From: Beroe forskalii
Lineage: Eukaryota; Ctenophora; Nuda; Beroida; Beroidae
NCBI GenBank assembly: GCA_011033025.1
Contig: WFMF01000014.1
Span: 186,001-250,000 of the forward strand
Length of the DNA stretch: 64,000 nt
Direction: 5' to 3'
Each line of letters begins with the position of its first letter. The first letter of the stretch is position 1. The translations under genes and the position numbers were made by a program. Below are positions 55,655 to 64,000 of the stretch, piece by piece. A model generated the notes under the pieces. It had not been told where the DNA came from, searched no databases, and saw only the letters and a program-made list of their open reading frames with translations.

Positions 55655-58607
55655 TTAATCAATTCCCGAAAATGCATCTTCAAAATAATATGTCTTCAAG
55701 GATTTCTTAAAATTATCAATTTCTCCAATACTTCTTATTTCATAAGGTAAACTATTCCAAACTTGTGGACCATAATATTGAAAAGCACCTTCTGTTCTTT
55801 TCAAGTTAACAGGACCAGGCGTTTTTAGTATAAAGAAATCATCATCTAACCTCAAACTCATCCTCTTAGTATCTCTTAATGATATCATATTCTTCAAATA
55901 AATAGGAGCTAAATTATTGATGCACTTATAAACTAACAAAGCAACTTTAAATTTGATTCTATAAATTACTGGCAAAAAGTGTAGTTTTTTAAGGAAAGGA
56001 CTAATTGACTGCCACTTTTTCTTTCCATTCAACCTAAAAATAAATCGCTTTAGCATTGTTCTGGATTTTTTGAAGTCTTTGCAAGTTTTTATCTGTTATG
56101 CCTGCATAACTTGAATTACAATAGTCCAATACCGACAAAATGTTAGCATGCACCAACTGAACCTTTAATTCATGGCTGAGTCTAGATCCAATCTTTTTGA
56201 TGTTCCTCAAATTCAAATAACAAATCTGGGAAACATGACTTACTTGATCATCCATACTGAGTCTATGATCGAAATGAAAACCAAGATTTTTAGCTGCTAA
56301 TGCTGGACTTACAGATAAATTACAAGCATCATGTCCAAGGTCCAGGGTATCTATGGGACTCACATAATAACCTATGTCAACAAATTCCGTTTTGTCATCA
56401 TTCATCTTCAAGTAGTTTGCACTCATCCATGCACGTATTTCAGCAAAGCAAGACTTTATCTTTGTCAAATCAGGAGAAGAACTATGTACATCAAATGAAA
56501 AGTATACCTGGGTGTCATCAGCATACAAATGAATGGACAAACCATACTTGGTAACTATTTTCTCCAGGTCTTTGGTATACAAAATGAAGAGGAGAGGTCC
56601 TAGAATAGATCCCTGTGGTACTCCTATTTCAAGAGAGCACTCTTGGGAATAGCAACCATTGACCAAAACAGTGAATTTTCTGTCCTTCAAGTACGATTCT
56701 ATCCATGAAAGTGCAATCCCTGTGATATTATATGTGTATCTTAGTCTTTTAAGAAGCAAAGAATGATTGATTGTATCAAATGCTGCACTAAGATCCAAAA
56801 GAAGTAGTACTGTATTGTCTTTTTTGTCCATCAACATCAATAGATCATTCTGGATCTTCAAAACAGCAGTTTCACAGCTATGGTGTTTACGATACCCTGA
56901 CTGCATTTCAGCAAATAGTCCTTGACTTTCAATGTGATCAACAAGCTGCTTATGTACTACTTTTTCTATCAATTTAGAGACATAGGATAAATTACTTATG
57001 GGTCGATAGTTGTTAAGGACATCTGAATCAAGATTAGGTTTTTTCAGTCCTGGCCTCACAACTGCTGTTCTGAAAGCTGTAGGAAATTTTCCTGTTCGAA
57101 GAGATTCATTAACAATATAGTGAAGCACATGTATCAACTCTGGGAGAGATTCCTTGAACAGATTGATTGGCATAGCATCTAAGGGACAAGACTTATCAGG
57201 AAGATTCAAAGCAAGGTCCATAAGCTCTTCAATCGATATTTCTTTAAAGCATGACAGACTTCTGACATCAGATCCACATTGAGCAAACACAGGTTGGCTG
57301 AGGGACATTTCTTGGTTCTTAATATCAATATTGCTATAAATTGAATGGACTTTTTCATTGAAAAATGAACTGAATTTTTGGGCAATAATACTATCCTCAG
57401 ATTCATTAGGAAGTTTGTTTGCTCCAAATTCTCTATCAAGAAGGTGATTTATAATCCTGTATGTTTTCTTAGGATCATTTTTAGCTGCTGCCAACTTCCC
57501 ATCATAATATCTATTCCTGGTCTTGTCAATTATGATTGACTTGTCAATGCATTTTTCACCATATAACTTGCCAAGTTCTGAATCAGATGGATCTTTTGCC
57601 AGTTTTCTTTGTGCTTTTCTTGCTTCAGTTCTTGCATTTTGACATTCACTATTCCACCAAGGTGACCGATTTTGATTAAATCTCTTGGTCACATATGGGG
57701 CATGAACATTCAAAATTCTAGTGACTGTTTCTGAGTATAATTCAACAGCCTGGTCAACTGACTCAAAGTTTGTAAAGTTTATTGGAGAAAAAAACAGATT
57801 TTCTCTAAATTCTGATATGGCAATTTTTGCATATTCTCTGACCTCTTTAACAACTATCTTTTGATCAGGTTTCTGTTGCTTTAAAACCACGGGCAAAGCA
57901 AATGATACAAGGTAATGATCTGATGTTGTACCTGTGTTTTGATCAACAGTCAAGTTTTTTAAAGGAATGTTATCTTTTGCAGAACTCAAAGTTAATACCA
58001 AGTCAAGAGTACTTCCACCATAGTGAGTTGGTTCGGTCACATGTTGAGTGAAACCTTTACTTTCATACAATAACACAAATTTTTTGGCATAAAAATCATT
58101 TTTATCCTGGATATGAAAGTTGAAATCCCCACATATAACAGGGAAGCCAGATTTATCAGCTAGATTATCAAGATATGTGTCAAACTCATCAAGAAAAGAA
58201 TTAACTTTTGTCTCATTGTACTTTTCTTTTGTCTTAGAACTCGTGGTCCTATAGACAGTACAGAATCTAATAAGCTCATTGGTACCTTTGACTATACTTT
58301 CTGAAACTTCAAAAGATTTAAACCCAGTTACTTTGTTTAAGGCTGGATTAACCCTTTCCATATTATAAATGAAGGCTACACCTCCTCCCCTTCCTTTGCG
58401 TGGTGTATTCAGCACATCAAAGCCCAATTCGTGAATTTTGGAGAATCTGGCAGCTTCATTTGATTTGAACCATGTTTCTGTGGTGCAACATATATCAATT
58501 TTCCTTTCAATCAACAGTTCTAAAACATTGTCTATCTTGTTGCACATTGATTGAGCATTGAAACAAGCAATCATTAGGTTATCATTGTATTCTGCACCAC
58601 TTGTCAC
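55655..58607 (-). pseudogene. LINE F ORF2: APE endonuclease and reverse transcriptase, near-intact
   Basis: Same protein as E ORF2, with only D/N- and I/K-type single differences seen by eye (QDKNDFYAK, PLKNLTV). One frame change at about 56,040-56,056 separates the RT part from the C-terminal domain, which then runs to ...YYFEDAFSGID. All endonuclease and RT motifs are present, including CGDFNFH and LYADDTQ. A single indel therefore separates this copy from a full-length ORF2. Confidence 0.9.
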
Positions 58608-58610
58608 ATC

Positions 58611-59901
58611 ACGTTTTTGAGGTCAGATCAGTATTCCCTTTCAATCTTTCAATCTCTCTGAGTGTTACAGGGCATGAAGCATCACCAGCATTATGTGTCT
58701 TATAATTTTCTGCATCATTACTTTGTGCTGAATCAAGGCATCTTGCACAACAATGTCTAGCCTTATCTTCCTTATAAAAGCATGCAGCTGATCTATGCTT
58801 CCCCATACAAAACAAACACACTGGGGGACTATTTTTATTTGGACAATCTGTGGATATATGCCCAATGAGTTGACAATGATAGCAGGATTTCACATGGTAC
58901 CTGTCCTTTACTTGATACCGAGTGTTACCCAGATACAAATTACCTCCTTGATTCTGAAGAATTGTCTCCCTTATTGCAGGTGACACTTTTAAACCAATAG
59001 AAATTGTTTTTGAGGACTCATTTCTGTTGATGTACACAACTTCCAATGTGTGGCCGGCCCTTCTCAGTTCAACTACTCCAGGATTTTTATCAAGGATTCT
59101 ATCTAAAATTACAGCTTTTTCCATGTGCCGTTTCTCAGATCCTTCCAGGGATGCATCAACTTCACTGATAATTTCTTCAGAGACATTGGACAGGTAGATT
59201 TTTGGCAGCATCTTACTTCCTGCTAAAGTATGATATCCAAAAGTATCCAGAGAACCACATGAATCAACTTTTTCTTTTCCCTTATCTCTGAGTTCTTTAC
59301 TTTTGAAACCAACTATGATTTTCATACTTTGAGAGTTTGCCTTTACAAATTCAATTTGTGTGTCCTTCAGTCTAGTCTCAACAATTTTCTTAACATTGTT
59401 CATTTTCTCAGCTGATCTGCTTACATTTTCATTAGGGACTAACAAAAGAACTTCAGCATTCTTGGAATTTGGGTCTGAAGCAGCAACTTTTCTTTTTCCA
59501 TTGATTATTGTATCTTTAGAAACTAATGTATGGTCAGATTTTTTCATACATTGTACAGGGCTCACAGATATGGTGCTAGAACCAGCAATATGTGCATAAC
59601 TAGGTCTTGAAGGTGGAGGGACAGATATGTTCTGTTCAGTATCATTTGAAACAAAATTGATTTTGCTAACTGTATGTGAGTGATTCTCATCATTGTTGAC
59701 ATTCAAGACCTTATGCAGTAATAGCTTCATTTCATCTATTGACTTAGAAAGATTGTCAACTCGTTTATCAATCATGTCAACTTTGTTATCACAGCTACTA
59801 TTTCTACCTGAAATCTCACCAGTTGAAGCTAAATCTTCATGCATACTAGACCCATGCTCATCCAGCAAGTCATCATCTTTGTCATCCTCACTGCTGTCAT
59901 T
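58611..59901 (-). pseudogene. LINE F ORF1, 5'-truncated
   Basis: More than 400 uninterrupted codons from the acidic tract through the coiled coil (MIDKRVDNLSKSIDEMKLLL), the PPPSRPSYAHIAG linker, the RRM-like region and all three zinc knuckles (CYHCQLIGHISTDC, CLFCMGKHRSAAC, CCARC). A 15-bp in-frame deletion relative to E lies in the acidic tract. It ends LTSKT-stop because the A run of the heptamer has only five A (58,614-58,618). Confidence 0.88.
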
Positions 59902-60218
59902 GTAGATAACTAATTCATTGGAGCCATGAAAGAAATGCCTTCATCGGCAGATCCAATTAAAGCACTATAAAAAGCACTGTTTTAATGTTTTATGAATAAT
60001 TTGGCAAAGTGAAACGAACTTTTGTGAAATTCAATTGATTTCACCGACATCCTAGGAAATCTCAAATTTGATGGTTTATTGGTATAAAGTAGTATTGTAA
60101 AGTTTAATAGAATAAAGACAAATTATTCATTCTGTTATTTTGTGGCTCAGACAATAGAATAAATTTGACAATGCAATAGAATAATTTTGACATGATATCA
60201 ATTCAAATATTTTTGTCG
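59902..60218. other. Non-coding flank of LINE F
   Basis: AT-rich. TTGGTATAAAGTAGTATTGTAAAGTTT (60,079-60,105) is the reverse of the sequence at 45,640-45,668 and 62,744-62,772, a small dispersed piece of the gypsy-related repeat. No gene seen. Confidence 0.5.
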
Positions 60219-60685
60219 TAGGATGTTACCCTACCCTCGCGCGCGCGGCGCAACGTTCCACATTTGGACGTCACTTTGCGCCTTGTCCAACAACAAGTCA
60301 GAAGAAAGGGACGGACATCGCCCGTCGAATATTTTTGCTAAACACGTATATCCCTGTGTGCCGTGTGGCTCGCGTGGCGCGCTTCCCCAGGGAAGCGCGC
60401 GAGTCGTACACACACCTATGCTGGCTTTTCCCCTAACCAGGGCCCTGGTTACGCGCGCAGCGCGCGCACAGAGTGCGCGGCGCGGCGCTAGCGGTAAGGG
60501 GAAGATAAAAGCAAACTTTGAGAGTTTCCCTGACCATGGATGTCGGTTAATTAGCCGCGCCTCGCACCCATTGTGCGAAACCAGGGCGCTAGTTAGAGCA
60601 AAATTGCAAGCGATTGTTAACCGTTGCCTGGCCCCCTAGCCTTCGCGCGCTTGCGCTTGCGGCCCGTCTGGCAAGTTAACATGTA
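60219..60685. repeat. CG-rich foldback repeat, distal copy
   Basis: GTAGGATGTTACCCTACCCTC, GCTAAACACGTATATCCCTG, CACACACCTATGCTGGCTTT, CCCCTAACCAGGGCCCTGG, GCGCGCACAGAGTGCGCGGC and GTTGCCTGGCCCCC follow each other, matching pieces of 11,575-12,615 and 32,442-32,545. Short GTTAAC-ended hairpins close it at about 60,617-60,679. Open frames inside are compositional. Confidence 0.7.
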
Positions 60686-61257
60686 GCTCTACACTATATA
60701 AATTCAATTAACTTGCTTATGAATTGCAGTCTTCTTCCTGGTTTAAAGTTTTGCTGCCTTTCTCTTCTTGAGCCATCAACCATAGTTCTATATTCAGCCC
60801 TTTACTCATATGATGCAGATGTGTCATGTCAGGAGACAAAAACTTAAAACACTGTATTAATGCTATCACTCCCTAAGTTCATGTCCCTTAGATATGATCT
60901 GAGAAACATCATGAATAGCTACTAAGGTATTATAAATACATTTCAAGATTTTTTTCATTCAATGTTGAATTTTTTGGCATCTTAAACTCCTCTTTGGCTG
61001 TTTCCTAGACAGAGGACCTTCCATCCTTCCACTTGATGTGACTGCACAAAACTGTTCATACTCTTTGAACTCCAGCAATGCAACTGCTTTTGGAGCTGTG
61101 CCACATTCTTCTGAGACTCCTGTCTTCAATAAAATGGAAATTGTGTGAGCTATAAATTGTATATTTTGTCTTTTGACTAAAGATTTTGTTTGCCTCAATC
61201 AGTTTCTGTTACAACACAACCATCTCATCACCTTTTAATTTTATTTTTTTTTTAAAT
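60686..61257. other. Non-coding, no feature recognised
   Basis: Moderately AT-rich sequence without a supported gene. A minus-strand frame at 60,959-61,198 has no recognisable product. Confidence 0.4.
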
Positions 61258-61747
61258 TAAGTCCATCCTTTCAAAGAAGTCAGCCCAAGTGCCTTGGAAG
61301 AACTCCTAGCATGTCGTCTTATCTCCCTAGACAAGGGCAATGATAAGCAAGGAGGCATTGGAGTGAGACCAGTGGGTGTTGGTGAGGTGTTGCAGTAAAT
61401 TGTGGGCAAACTGGTTATCAGTGTCTTGAGGAAGGACATCCAGTAGACGGCAGGGCCACTACAAACCTGTGCTGGTCTGAAAGGGGGAATAGAGGCTTCC
61501 ATCCACACCACTCAGGATCCAATGGGAGCTGCCTGGTACTCAAGGCATGTATTGTTAGTGGATGCAGACAATGCATTTAACACAATCAACTGAGAGCTGG
61601 CAGTTCATTACATCAGGGAACTGTGTCCACCCTTCTATCCTTTCATTGCTAACACTTATCAGCAACCAGCCATGCTGGTTGTAAGTGACTGTCAGAAAAC
61701 TGAGTACATTTGGTCGGAGGAAGGCTGTACGCAGGGGGATGTTGCTG
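61258..61747 (+). pseudogene. Broken reverse transcriptase of an unplaced retroelement
   Basis: Conceptual reading shows ISLDKGNDKQGGIGVRPVGV, a stop, IVGKLVISVLRKD, a stop, then GPLQTCAGLKGGIEASIH, LLVDADNAFNTIN, a stop, and CPPFYPFIANTYQQPAML, ending EEGCTQGDVAA. These are RT fingers, the first catalytic Asp (DADNAFN, motif A) and the QGD motif. At least three in-frame stops show it is dead. Motif A and QGD differ from the LINEs around, so it is another lineage which I cannot name. It is cut at 61,747 by the gypsy-type LTR. Confidence 0.75.
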
Positions 61748-61970
61748 CTATCAGCCGAATAAAACGCAAGAGTAAATAGAATATCCAAGATGATATAATG
61801 AAGATGATCCACAATCTCTATACTAACATAGTACTTCCTGAGCAATGTAGGTTAAGTAATATACAATAATAATCATAATATAATATAAACAAATATAACA
61901 AATATTATCAAGGGATAATGATATTTCATCACAAAAGAAGGGGTAGATACCCCTGACATTACTCTCCCCC

Positions 61971-62320
61971 TAAAAATAAGTTTAAAAATCATTGCTCAGG
62001 TAAAATTTACCAATTTAACCTTCAACTTCTTGATACTTAATTTATACATTAAAACTTATGAAAAATTGACTGATAAAATGTTTAAAAGGTACCGAACTGT
62101 AACAATTTCAATACAAGAATACTGAATCATGCACGGTAAATTAACCTGTTGACTTCAATCATTCACTGAATAATTTCTCAACTGGGAAATGGATTTCACA
62201 TGCAGAAAAATACTCTTCCAGAGCCATGCACACTCCAAACCATGCAATACAACCAATACAAAACCAATATGGTTTTACGTAATCTTAATTAAAATCACAT
62301 TAAAAATGTGTACCCAACAG
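61971..62320. other. Region between gypsy purine tract and pol end
   Basis: AT-rich 3' untranslated part of the gypsy remnant. No further feature recognised. Confidence 0.4.
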
Positions 62321-62323
62321 ATA

Positions 62324-62748
62324 TCATCCCATATTGTCAATTAACCGGTTTCCAACAACTGGCCGTGATACCCGGCCAGATCTGGTTCTCACCAGATCCT
62401 GATTAACAATTCCCTGGGAGGTCGCTGGGACACTCCCCTGATTCCTGAAAACATTTACCGCAAAACGCTGCTGATCCATGGTGTTAGACAGGTTATTTGC
62501 AGTCACAGATGAATCCTGGCGTCGAGGTAATAGAACATGTGAGGAGTCTGCTTTCTCTTCTCCATCTGGCCCCAGATTATCTGGCTGTGCTGGGAATATA
62601 TGTGCATCACAACTTACTTTAGCTGGCTTAAGCAAGTTGTGATGAACGATTTTGGTTTTGCCAGATGTTGTGCTCTGAATGCCCCAGTTTACTGGTCCAT
62701 ACTTCTTAACCACAGTGTATGGCCCAGTAAACTTTACAACACTACTTT
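62324..62748 (-). pseudogene. C-terminal end of gypsy pol (integrase GPY/F module)
   Basis: The frame reads KFTGPYTVVKKYGPVNWGI, then KIVHHNLLKPAK, the GPY/F domain found at the C-terminus of Ty3/gypsy integrases. It ends with a low-complexity tail containing RTRSGRVSRPV, also common at that position. The catalytic core of integrase and everything upstream are absent. Only the end of the gene survives. Confidence 0.8.
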
Positions 62749-62901
62749 ACAACACTACTTTATACAATCAAATTTGAGCAGGTAATATCAGCCGAATAAA
62801 ACGCAGGAGTAAATAGAATATCCAAGATGATATAATGAAGATGATCCACAATCTCTATACTAACATAGTGCTTCCCGAGCAATGTAGGTTAAGTAATATA
62901 C

Positions 62902-63084
62902 AATAATATACGGTAAATACACACTTGGGTGTGTAATTAACACATTAATTCCACGAGCTTGCGAGTGGAATTCATGCAATAAATGCACGAGCTTGCGAGT
63001 GCATTTATTGGAGTAATTGCACGAGCTTGCGAGTGCAATTACGATGGTAATTGACACACCCAAGTGTGTATTTACTGTATTATT
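62902..63084. mobile_element. Palindromic element with three covarying hairpins
   Basis: Outer inverted repeats of about 31 bp (62,902-62,934 and 63,054-63,084; GTAAATACACACTTGGGTGT inside). Inside are three hairpins with the same 10-base loop region GAGCTTGCGA: AATTCCAC/GTGGAATT (62,947-62,972), AATAAATGCAC/GTGCATTTATT (62,978-63,009) and GTAATTGCAC/GTGCAATTAC (63,013-63,042). The stems differ in sequence but each pairs perfectly. No coding sequence. Confidence 0.85.
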
Positions 63085-63720
63085 ACCCTGCCATATACGC
63101 ATCAATCAAAGTAGACGGTTTGAAACTTAGGTATTCGAACTCAATGTTTTATGAATAATGGGTACACTATTTCATAATTGAAACAGGCGAGAATTTTGGA
63201 CAAATTTGCCAGTGATTTGTAAAAGTCAGAATCACATCATCATCGTATCGGGGTCAATTCAGCGAATAAGTTCAAAAGTCCAAATGATACAACCAGCGCC
63301 CAGCATTGATACATACTGTTAGTGTATGACGTAGTGTATGTATATGTACTTAACAAAATTTTTTTTTTGATCTTTCATTGCCATAAACAATTAATGAACC
63401 ATGAAAGTTAAGTACTCAATCGAAAACAAAACAATTCACACCACAAACATTAATAACAACTGACTCGAGAGCTACAATCTTATGCGGTTCTCGTATAGAA
63501 TCTGCCCTTAAAGAAAAACACGATCACATGTGAATGTAGTCAGCTAAATCTTTAGAGTGCATCAAAATGTATGTATGTACTCCTCAGTTGAACAATAAGT
63601 TTTGTGCCATAATCATTATCTTCATCCCGATCTATTATAAGTAACGAACACTGACAGATAGAAATGACGGCGCACAGAAATAATGTAGTTGAATTTGATA
63701 AAACGGAGCAATACACCCTA
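63085..63720. other. Non-coding right flank
   Basis: AT-rich sequence without a supported gene or recognisable repeat, apart from a T run at 63,359-63,368. Confidence 0.4.
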
Positions 63721-63721
63721 T

Positions 63722-63818
63722 ATATGGCGCCACAAGTCTGCGTTATATCTCTAAGACTAGATAAATAAACATTGAAACACAGATGGAGTTATCAAGCCCG
63801 TCTGGGTGGCGCCATTTA
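63722..63818. mobile_element. GGCGCCA-ended short MITE, copy 2
   Basis: Perfect 10-bp inverted ends ATGGCGCCAC and GTGGCGCCAT bound about 90 bp containing AAACATTGAAACAC. The same element, more decayed, lies at 25,556-25,656. Confidence 0.65.
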
Positions 63819-64000
63819 GGTGTATACGATAGTGTTCCTTCTATCTATTTTATCTTTATCTTGTGTTGCTCATAAAATCGTTTAGATATATCGTATCTTA
63901 TACATTGTGCTCATATTAACTTTATCTTGTGCTACCGAATGTGCCATGAAGAATATAACATATATCGTACCGAACATTTTGTGCTCCTCATCGCTATTTT
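63819..64000. other. Right edge of window, nothing recognised
   Basis: AT-rich; TATCTTGTG(T/C)T and GTGCTCAT-type words recur, perhaps a decayed repeat. No gene. Confidence 0.35.

Larger units (their letters stand above)
55430..59901 (-). mobile_element. LINE element F, 5'-truncated sister of E
   Basis: 3' end at about 55,430 with a TAAATAAATAAATAAA tail (plus-strand view). 5' truncated at 59,901 inside the acidic region of ORF1. It lacks the 2.7-kb insert of E, which is what defines that insert. It faces E tail to tail across 0.9 kb. The flanks of E and F differ, so they look like two insertions and not an inverted duplication. Confidence 0.9.
61748..62910 (-). mobile_element. Internally deleted Ty3/gypsy LTR retrotransposon remnant
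   Basis: Two direct copies of a 120-bp sequence (61,748-61,870 and 62,788-62,910, GCCGAATAAAACGC(A/G)AGAG ... CAATGTAGGTTAAGTAATAT) flank the end of a gypsy pol gene. Read on the minus strand, pol is followed by a purine tract AGGGGGAGAG (61,961-61,970) and then TGTCAGGGG, the start of the 3' LTR. The 5' LTR joins pol directly, so most internal sequence is gone. Confidence 0.75.

Noticed and set aside
55655-58607. Reading the LINE ORF2 proteins as host endonuclease or reverse transcriptase genes
   Set aside because: They occur in several near-identical or diverged copies with LINE ORF1, tails and 5' truncations.
63722-63818. tRNA-like gene because of the paired GGCGCCA ends
   Set aside because: No D-, anticodon- or T-arm pattern and no A or B box could be recognised.

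Overview
Eukaryotic nuclear DNA, most likely from an invertebrate animal. The evidence is a spliced, multi-exon DPY19-type C-mannosyltransferase gene, a calcineurin B regulatory subunit gene, metazoan-type APE-RT LINE retrotransposons, Harbinger-like and foldback MITEs, a Ty3/gypsy remnant and very abundant minisatellites. The genome has not been placed to phylum. Every attribution rests on reading the translated sequence; no database search was run. Layout: 1-1,285 is a 29-bp minisatellite. 2,641-8,480 (+) is the DPY19 gene in four readable exons. Its first and third introns carry tandem arrays made of splice-acceptor-like sequence. 8,990-13,560 is a cluster of MITEs, nested foldback elements and CG-rich hairpin elements. 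13,975-18,920 is a 5'-truncated LINE (element A). 20,791-21,321 (+) is an intronless calcineurin B gene. 21,400-30,800 is mostly AT-rich sequence without recognisable genes, including a stretch that looks like poor base calling. 30,880-33,450 holds hairpin and minisatellite arrays. 34,270-61,000 is a nested nest of LINEs. Element B (+, 34,2xx-45,635) is a near-identical, 5'-longer copy of A. It is split by element C (-, 39,545-44,639) of a different LINE family. A fragment D (+, 45,766-46,758) of a diverged B-type element is cut by element E (+, 46,759-54,523), a C-family relative. E is itself split by a 2.7-kb insert (48,424-51,113) built from GGTACC palindromes. Element F (-, 55,430-59,901) is a near-identical copy of E facing it tail to tail. 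61,258-63,090 holds a broken reverse transcriptase, an internally deleted gypsy element and a 180-bp element with three covarying hairpins. The most notable content is the A/B/D LINE family. Its ORF1 joins a PHD-type zinc finger, an AlkB-like Fe(II)/2-oxoglutarate dioxygenase domain with all iron and 2OG ligands visible, and an SGNH (GDSL) esterase domain. Its ORF2 starts with another PHD-like finger before the endonuclease and reverse transcriptase. PHD and esterase domains are known in CR1-like LINEs; an AlkB demethylase-type domain is not a standard part as far as I know. The second LINE family (C/E/F) keeps an A-AAA-AAC slippery heptamer at the ORF1-ORF2 junction with ORF2 in the -1 frame, which suggests programmed frameshifting. 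Most differences between sister copies are one-base homopolymer indels, so many apparent frameshifts may be assembly errors rather than decay.
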